From the NCBI GenBank assembly GCA_000697335.1, contig JNEM01011995.1, forward strand, positions 1-13,708: 13,708 nt of DNA, written 5' to 3'. Positions 8,731 to 13,708 of this stretch are shown one piece after another. The number at the start of each line of letters is the position of its first letter. The stretch's first letter is position 1. The DNA comes from Conidiobolus incongruus B7586. Its lineage: Eukaryota > Entomophthoromycota > Entomophthoromycetes > Entomophthorales > Conidiobolaceae. The notes beneath the pieces are model-generated. The model was not told the origin of the DNA, made no database searches, and saw nothing but the letters and a program-made list of their open reading frames with translations. Made by a program: the position numbers and the translations under genes.

Positions 8731-9211
8731 TTTTTATAATATAAAAATTATGTTTATTTTTTTTTCTATAATAAGAAGATGTCTAATGATTAGGTGGTAT
8801 ATAAATAAGTATTGCTTTATATTGATATATATATATATATATAATATGAATATTAAATATACAATTTCAATATTTTGAAGAATGATCTATTTTTTGAGTT
8901 ACACTTTTGATAGAATAAAGTAACCAATTTAGTAAAAAGTGTTAAAATATTGGCTATTTTTAGTAATCGTGATCTAAAGAATGATTGATGTGGATCACTG
9001 ATTTTTATTAATGTAATCAGAGAAACATATCCGATCATAAAAAACCCTCAAATTTTGAAATTCATCAAAGGTATAAATATAAATAAGTGTTGATAATGTT
9101 TATACACTTGATAACATTTAATATTTTAAATTTTATTTAATCATTAGTATATATTATCAATACACTTTAATTAAATTAAATTATAATTAATTTATCAATT
9201 TATTGAGCATA
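8731..9211. other. HIS1 upstream region
   Basis: AT-rich DNA immediately upstream of HIS1, with an AT repeat at 8825-8843 and a TATAAATA at 9072-9079. It probably contains the core promoter and 5' untranslated region. The minus-strand open frame at 8853-9038 shows no recognisable features. Confidence 0.55.
9072..9079 (+). promoter_or_regulatory. Candidate TATA box of HIS1
   Basis: TATAAATA lies about 135 bases upstream of the HIS1 ATG. In DNA this rich in A and T the motif is weak evidence. Confidence 0.2.
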
Positions 9212-10242
9212 ATGGATCATATTGAGGATTATCAAGATCTTTTATTATTTGCAGTCCCTAAGAAGGGAAGACTTCACGAAAAGTGCATTAAATTATTGAA
9301 CGATATTGACATTCAATTCCATAGAAAACCTCGTCATGATATTGCTCTCGTTCAAAATTTCCCTATCGCTCTCATCTTTTTACCAGCTTCCGATATTGCT
9401 AAATATGTGGGTGAAGGTAATGTAGATTTGGGTATCACTGGTCAGGATATTGTTGCTGAGTCGGAGGCTGAGGATAAAGTCAATGTTATTCAAAAGCTGG
9501 GATTTGGTAAATGCAAGCTTCAAGTACAGACCCCCGTCCGTAATCAAATTAAGAGCGCCACTACGTTAATTGGTCAACGTATCGTCACTAGTTTCCCTGT
9601 TGTTACTAAGAAATATTTTGATGAGTTGGAGAAAGATCACCCTACTGAATCAAAGACTCAGATTCGTTTTGTAGGAGGTAGTGTTGAAACAGCTTGTGCC
9701 TTAGGTTTAGCACAAGGAATTGGTAAATTTAATCACCTAGTTCCATATATCAATTAACTAACCAGCCTTTTTTTCAATCTTTAAATTGCATCATACAGTT
9801 GATTTAGTTGGTAAGTTAAATTAAATATACATATAAATTTTTACAGTTAATAATATAAAATTTGATAGAATCAGGAGAAACGATGAGAGCTGCTGGATTA
9901 GAAGCCATTGCAACTATTTTAGAAAGTGAAGCAGTTTTAATTAGCAATTATAATACAAAACACCCTGATCTCGTTAAAAGAATTCAATCCAGAATTGAAG
10001 GATCTCTATTAGCTAACAAGTATGTCATCTGTACCTATAATAGTCCTAGGTCAATGTTGCAAGAGTGTATTAAGACGACTCCTGGAAGAAAAGCTCCCAC
10101 TTTAAGTCCTTTAGAAGATGAAAATTGGATCTCTGTAAGTGTTATGGTGGAAGCTGGTAAAATTAGTGATATCATGGATGAGCTGAAAGCTATTGGTGCA
10201 AGTGATATCATGGTAACAAAATTAGTCAATTGCAGAGCTTAA
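9212..10242 (+). CDS. HIS1: ATP phosphoribosyltransferase, first step of histidine synthesis
   Basis: The enzyme joins ATP and PRPP to give phosphoribosyl-ATP and is normally feedback-inhibited by histidine. Exons: 9212-9722, 9799-9810 and 9869-10242, giving 298 residues (yeast His1: 297). Exon 1 covers LLLFAVPKKGRL, FLPASDIAKYVGEGNVDLGI and GSVETACALGLAQGI. The 12-nt second exon supplies VDLV plus the first base of Glu. Exon 3 opens with ESGETMRAAGL, the PRPP-binding loop, and ends with TPGRKAPT, WISVSVMVE and ELKAIGASDIMV, the C-terminal regulatory domain of the long (hexameric) form. The match to yeast His1 is close throughout. Introns are 76 and 58 nt, both phase 1; CTAAC near 9758-9762 is the likely branch site of the first. 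ATG 9212 aligns with the family start. AATAAA at 10242-10247 follows the stop directly. It is not a pseudogene: the in-frame stop at 9755-9757 lies in intron 1. Confidence 0.96.
9799..9810 (+). other. HIS1: 12-nt microexon of HIS1
   Basis: TTGATTTAGTTG sits between ACAG and GTAAGT. Joined to the preceding G and the following AA it encodes V-D-L-V-E, exactly the residues expected between GI and SGETMRAAG by comparison with yeast His1 (AIVDLVESGETMRAAG). A competing AG at 9764-9765 would give a 45-nt in-frame exon adding 11 residues (AFFSIFKLHHT), but it lies too close behind the branch site and the insertion is not seen in the family. Confidence 0.88.
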
Positions 10243-10999
10243 ATAAATTTTATTTAAAATATTATTTTAATTGGAATATAAAATTGAGTTGATTATATAT
10301 GAAAATAATATATTGATAAAAATATCAAAACAATAATTTAATAAAGGTATACTATTTATTAGAAAATAATTAAAAATAAACAAATTTAAGAATAGGAAGA
10401 TACCCTCACTAGCCGGAACAAGTTTCCAGATTGGAATAAATGATAGTTGTATTTATATTTATCCATAATGTAAAATCACAAATTGAATAATAAAAATATT
10501 TTAAACTTTATTATTAGTATAAAAAATGTTTATAATAATCAACCTTGGGTGTGATTTTTAGTAATTGAAACTTTAAATCGTGTGATCAGAGTTCGATTCT
10601 CATATGAAGCTTAAATTACTTTAATGATAATATATTTTCGAATATTTGTTGATATTCCTTTTCTTTCAAATTTTGTTTTCAAAATTGATGCTAAAATTGT
10701 GATTAGTATTTTTTTAATTATTCTATTCATTTTTAGATTTGTTTTTCTTAACATTTTGAATAAATAGTATACATTTGATAGTATTATGTATATAACATAA
10801 TTAATAAGGTATTAAATATTGGTAATCAGTTTCATAAAGTATCTATTTTAGAGATATCAAACATTATAAAAGAATATCAGTAGATAGCAAAAGTGCATAT
10901 AAAAGAGTAAACAATAATATTTAATAGGGATTGAAATACAAAAACTGTAGAGGCAATATTGAATTATAATGGATGTATCAAATTGCTAGACTGATAACT
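10243..10999. other. Spacer between convergent HIS1 and RHB1
   Basis: AT-rich DNA that should include both 3' untranslated regions. A small island richer in G+C at about 10398-10435 is unexplained, and a tRNA-like relic follows at about 10538-10611. No open frame of interest. Confidence 0.6.
10538..10611 (+). pseudogene. Decayed tRNA-like sequence (tRNA pseudogene or SINE head)
   Basis: AGAGTTCGATTCTC at 10588-10601 contains a consensus B-box (GTTCGATTC) and a T loop. Upstream at the right distance, AACTTTAAATC resembles the anticodon arm of tRNA-Lys (GACTTTTAATC), and TTTTTAGTAATTG has D-arm character. But only three T-stem pairs form, the D and anticodon stems are poor, and the bases after the T arm (ATGAAGC) have no partner for an acceptor stem. 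It therefore looks like a dead tRNA or the head of a tRNA-derived SINE, or it is chance. Confidence 0.28.
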
Positions 11000-11820
11000 C
11001 TATAAGACAATACATTCACCTTTTTCACCTTTAGTAGGATTAATAGATTTTTCAATTTCTTCAATCATTCCTTCGAATAATTTACCTATTAAATTTGTGA
11101 ATAAATGAAGCATTAAAAATTATTAAAATGAGTCTTTACCAATATTCTCATTAGTTTTAGCTGAAGTTTCAACCCATTGACACTTCCACTGTTGAGCTAA
11201 TTCTTTCACTTCTTCAGTAGTCACTTGTCTATTGTATTATTAATAATTTCCATAATAAATTAATAAAAATAACAATAATATAACCTTTGATTCTGCAAAT
11301 CTTTCTTGTTACCGACTATTACCATTGGAACCCAATCGGTACCTGAAAAATTTAAAATTTTCTCTCGTATAATTTTAATCAGCTCATAGCTAGATTTGGA
11401 AGTGACTGAATAAACTAAAGCATAACCGTGGATACCGATAGCGTGTTGAGAACCTAGAATAGAGTATTCATCCTGAATTCAGTAGGTTAATACAATAGCG
11501 AAGAAATCAGATAATCAGTAGATAAATTACTTGTCCCGCTGTATCAATAATTTCTACTGTAAATTCTTGTCCCTTATATTTAAACACTTTAGTGAAAGTA
11601 TTTTCAATAGTTGGGTAATAACTGTCGACGAAGTGGTTTTCAACGAATTGAATAGTGAGTGAGGATTTGCCTATTGTACTGCAATCAGTACATTTTTAAT
11701 ATTACAACATTATAATTATTTACCAACTGCTCTGGAGCCCAACACGGCAATACGCCTCAACTTCTGTTGGGCCGAATTATTAACCTGATCATTCGTAGTA
11801 GGATTATTAGGAGCACTCAT
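11000..11820 (-). CDS. RHB1: Rheb-family small GTPase, upstream of TOR
   Basis: Rheb is a prenylated GTPase that activates TORC1 and influences amino-acid uptake in fungi; its usual off-switch is the TSC complex. Exons (minus strand): 11820-11724, 11670-11531, 11472-11285, 11228-11140 and 11085-11000, giving 199 residues. Introns are 53-58 nt. After an N-terminal extension of about 20 residues come IAVLGSRAVGKSS (P-loop, 24-36, with the Rheb-specific Arg30 where Ras has Gly12), YYPTIENTF (switch I), DTAGQDEYSIL (75-85, switch II), IGIHGYALVYSVTSKSSYE, GTDWVPMVIVGNKKDL (NKKD 134-137) and ETSAK (162-166). The C-terminus is CIVL, a CaaX box at 196-199. The match to fission yeast Rhb1 is close, including GTEWVP and WKC. 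Intron 3 uses a weak GTTATA donor. The gene is convergent with HIS1. Confidence 0.95.
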
Positions 11821-11860
11821 GTTTTTATTATAAACAATTAGTCTATTTTAAAATAATGAT

Positions 11861-11882
11861 AATAATAATAATTATTATTATT
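11861..11882. repeat. 22-bp AAT/ATT palindrome near the RHB1 start
   Basis: A run of AAT units passes into ATT units and forms a perfect 22-bp palindrome, about 40 bases upstream of the RHB1 ATG. It is probably a simple repeat. Confidence 0.6.
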
Positions 11883-12244
11883 TGGTAAATTAAAAATTAA
11901 TAATAGTCATTAATAGTTAAATTTTAAAGTTTTAATTAAAATAAAGTGGGATTAGATTCCATTTGGCAATTAAATATTCAAATAATTGATGAATGACGAT
12001 CAATGAAATCATTTTGAAAATGACTTGTTTTAATTTTTATCCATTATTCTTCTTTTATACTTATTATCAATAATCAATCTTAATTATTCAAAATATGATA
12101 TAGTGTCCTTAAAAACAGGATAAAAATCATATTAAATTTTCTAATAGATATATTTCGATTATATTTTAATTAAATCTCATTAACTTAGCATTAATTTTAT
12201 TAATGAAAAGTTAAATTATTTTAATTTGAATAAAATATAATATT

Positions 12245-12280
12245 AATTAACTATATATATTTATATATATATAGTTAATT
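12245..12280. repeat. Perfect inverted repeat, 16-bp arms with 4-base loop
   Basis: AATTAACTATATATAT at 12245-12260 is the exact reverse complement of 12265-12280, separated by TTAT. The arms are not just alternating AT: the AATTAAC/GTTAATT ends add specificity. Pairing stops beyond both ends. It may be a cruciform-forming site, a tiny hairpin repeat, or a chance product of AT-rich DNA. Confidence 0.7.
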
Positions 12281-13708
12281 GAAATTATAAGATATAATAG
12301 TCTATAATATTATACAACACTTATACTGTATTCAACATTTTTAATTATTGTTATTATAAAATTTTTTTTACTTTAATGCATAATTTTTATAATTTTTAAT
12401 ATTACAAATGGTTTGTTTTATTTGGAAATTATAAAAATTATATAAGTTGATTTTAAATTTTAATATTGCTATATTCTATAATAATAGTCTAATACTTTGT
12501 TAGAAAATTATTTTTACGAGTTGTAACTGTATAAAATGGAGTAAATTATATATATTATTATAATTTTTTATTTTATAAAATGAAAAATTCTATTGATTTA
12601 AGTGAATTTCTGAGTTAACAAGATATCTTTCCAAGTATGTTTAATTTTCTATAATTTAAATCTAAAAGGTTTTAAATATAAACTTATTAATATTATTTAA
12701 ATCAAAAATATATTATATAATATTTATTTTGAATAATTATAAATGTTAATAAAAATGTATTAATTAAATAAAATATTTGTTAGGAAATTCTTTAGTCAGA
12801 GTTTATATAAAAAATAGGTAAAATCTAAGTCTGTTTTTTTATTATATACTTTGATTAAACAAATGGTCATTTATGTATTATGAAAAACCCTTTCTATCTA
12901 ATATTCGATTAACTAAATAAAAATATAATTCAGTAATAATAAATAACTTAGCAATTATAGGATAAGTAGAAATTATATGATTAGACAAGAGTAATGTAAA
13001 TATTTGACAATATTGCCAATATTGTATAAATAAAGATAAAAATTAAATTATTGACAGTTTTTTTCTTTTTATTCAAAAATGATAATGATTAAAAGTTTCA
13101 AAAAATACTCCAATTAAAAGCTCTTAAAATAATATAATTAATTAATTTGCAAATATAAAATATTATTAATAATTGTTTAATAGTTTTAGATTATTTATTA
13201 ATATATTTATTATATTAACACTATTAAACAACATATATAGTATGATTTTTCATAATAATTAAAAATAATTATAAATAATAGTTAGGATAGAAAAAATTTA
13301 TAATTTTTTGATTTTTAAATTTCAAATAAATTATTATATTATATTATAATCAAAATTCTTTTACTCTAATATTATTATACCTAAATTAAAATTAAATAAT
13401 AACAAGAGTAATATAATATATTCAACTATTAATTATCATTAAATATTTTATTTTAAAACAAAACAAATATTAAATATTATTGATTAAATTATAAAAGAAT
13501 AATTATTATTATTTATTATTTTTAGTTAAAAAAATAAAAAAATAATTAAAAAGGTATATTATACAAATTAAAGTTAAAACTTAGTTTAATTAATAAAAAT
13601 ATAAAACCAATACTTTATAGTTTAATTAAAGTTTAGAAAAAAATTAGATTAATTTTAATTAAATATAATTAATAAAAATATTATCAAAATCAAAAACTTA
13701 TATATCAA

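Larger units (their letters stand above)
11821..13708. other. Very AT-rich spacer upstream of RHB1
   Basis: I see no gene. The part next to 11820 must include the RHB1 promoter. The remainder is the most AT-rich DNA in the window, with stops in every frame, poly-A and poly-T runs and short inverted repeats, two of them listed separately. Nothing resembles a telomere, centromere satellite or tandem array. Confidence 0.65.

Noticed and set aside
9755-9862. HIS1 looks broken: one open frame ends at 9757 and another begins near 9862.
   Set aside because: Two good GT-AG introns and a 12-nt exon restore the family sequence exactly; the stop lies in intron 1.
10035-10229. Minus-strand open frame opposite HIS1 exon 3.
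   Set aside because: Shadow of a conserved coding exon.
11821-13708. Possible mitochondrial or organelle insertion because of extreme AT content.
   Set aside because: No organelle gene, rRNA or tRNA is seen; composition matches the other spacers.
1-13708. CRISPR arrays, bacterial operons or phage-type systems.
   Set aside because: No regularly spaced repeats or bacterial-type gene clusters; introns show a eukaryotic nuclear genome.

Overview
The window looks like nuclear DNA from an AT-rich fungus, probably an early-diverging lineage (Glomeromycotina- or Zoopagomycota-like). I cannot place it more precisely. Reasons: HIS1 (histidine biosynthesis) excludes animals. Genes are dense in short GT-AG introns: 16 were resolved, 15 of them 49-76 nt and one 156 nt. 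The splicing factor is as close to the animal RBM22 form as to yeast Slt11. The standard genetic code fits every gene. Coding DNA is much richer in G+C than the very AT-rich spacers.

Six host genes can be supported from family recognition. Left to right: SEC61 (Sec61 alpha, minus strand, 5' part only, cut by the window edge, 1-214); TOM6-like (plus, 1918-2115, one exon); SLT11/RBM22 splicing factor (plus, 2762-4178, eight exons); RPL39, ribosomal protein eL39 (minus, 5349-5715, three exons, the first being only the ATG); HIS1, ATP phosphoribosyltransferase (plus, 9212-10242, three exons with a 12-nt microexon); and RHB1, a Rheb-family GTPase (minus, 11000-11820, five exons). SEC61/TOM6 and RPL39/HIS1 are divergent pairs; SLT11/RPL39 and HIS1/RHB1 are convergent pairs. 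The genes share no single pathway. They are housekeeping genes (ER translocation, mitochondrial import, splicing, translation, histidine synthesis, TOR signalling) set in spacers of 0.6-3.5 kb.

The largest spacer (5716-9211) holds a decayed minus-strand Tc1/mariner-like transposase (about 7256-7830), an unexplained 81-codon open frame (8485-8730) and a zinc-finger-like scrap (8153-8278). The HIS1/RHB1 spacer holds a decayed tRNA-like sequence with a good B-box (about 10538-10611). The right end (11821-13708) is very AT-rich and has no gene that I can see, but it contains a perfect 16-bp-arm hairpin.

I found no evidence for a new biological system. The most interesting points are the splicing architecture (12-nt HIS1 microexon, ATG-only RPL39 exon, intron stop codon formed by the 3' splice site in SLT11), the leucine-ending CaaX box of the Rheb protein, and the fossil transposon.
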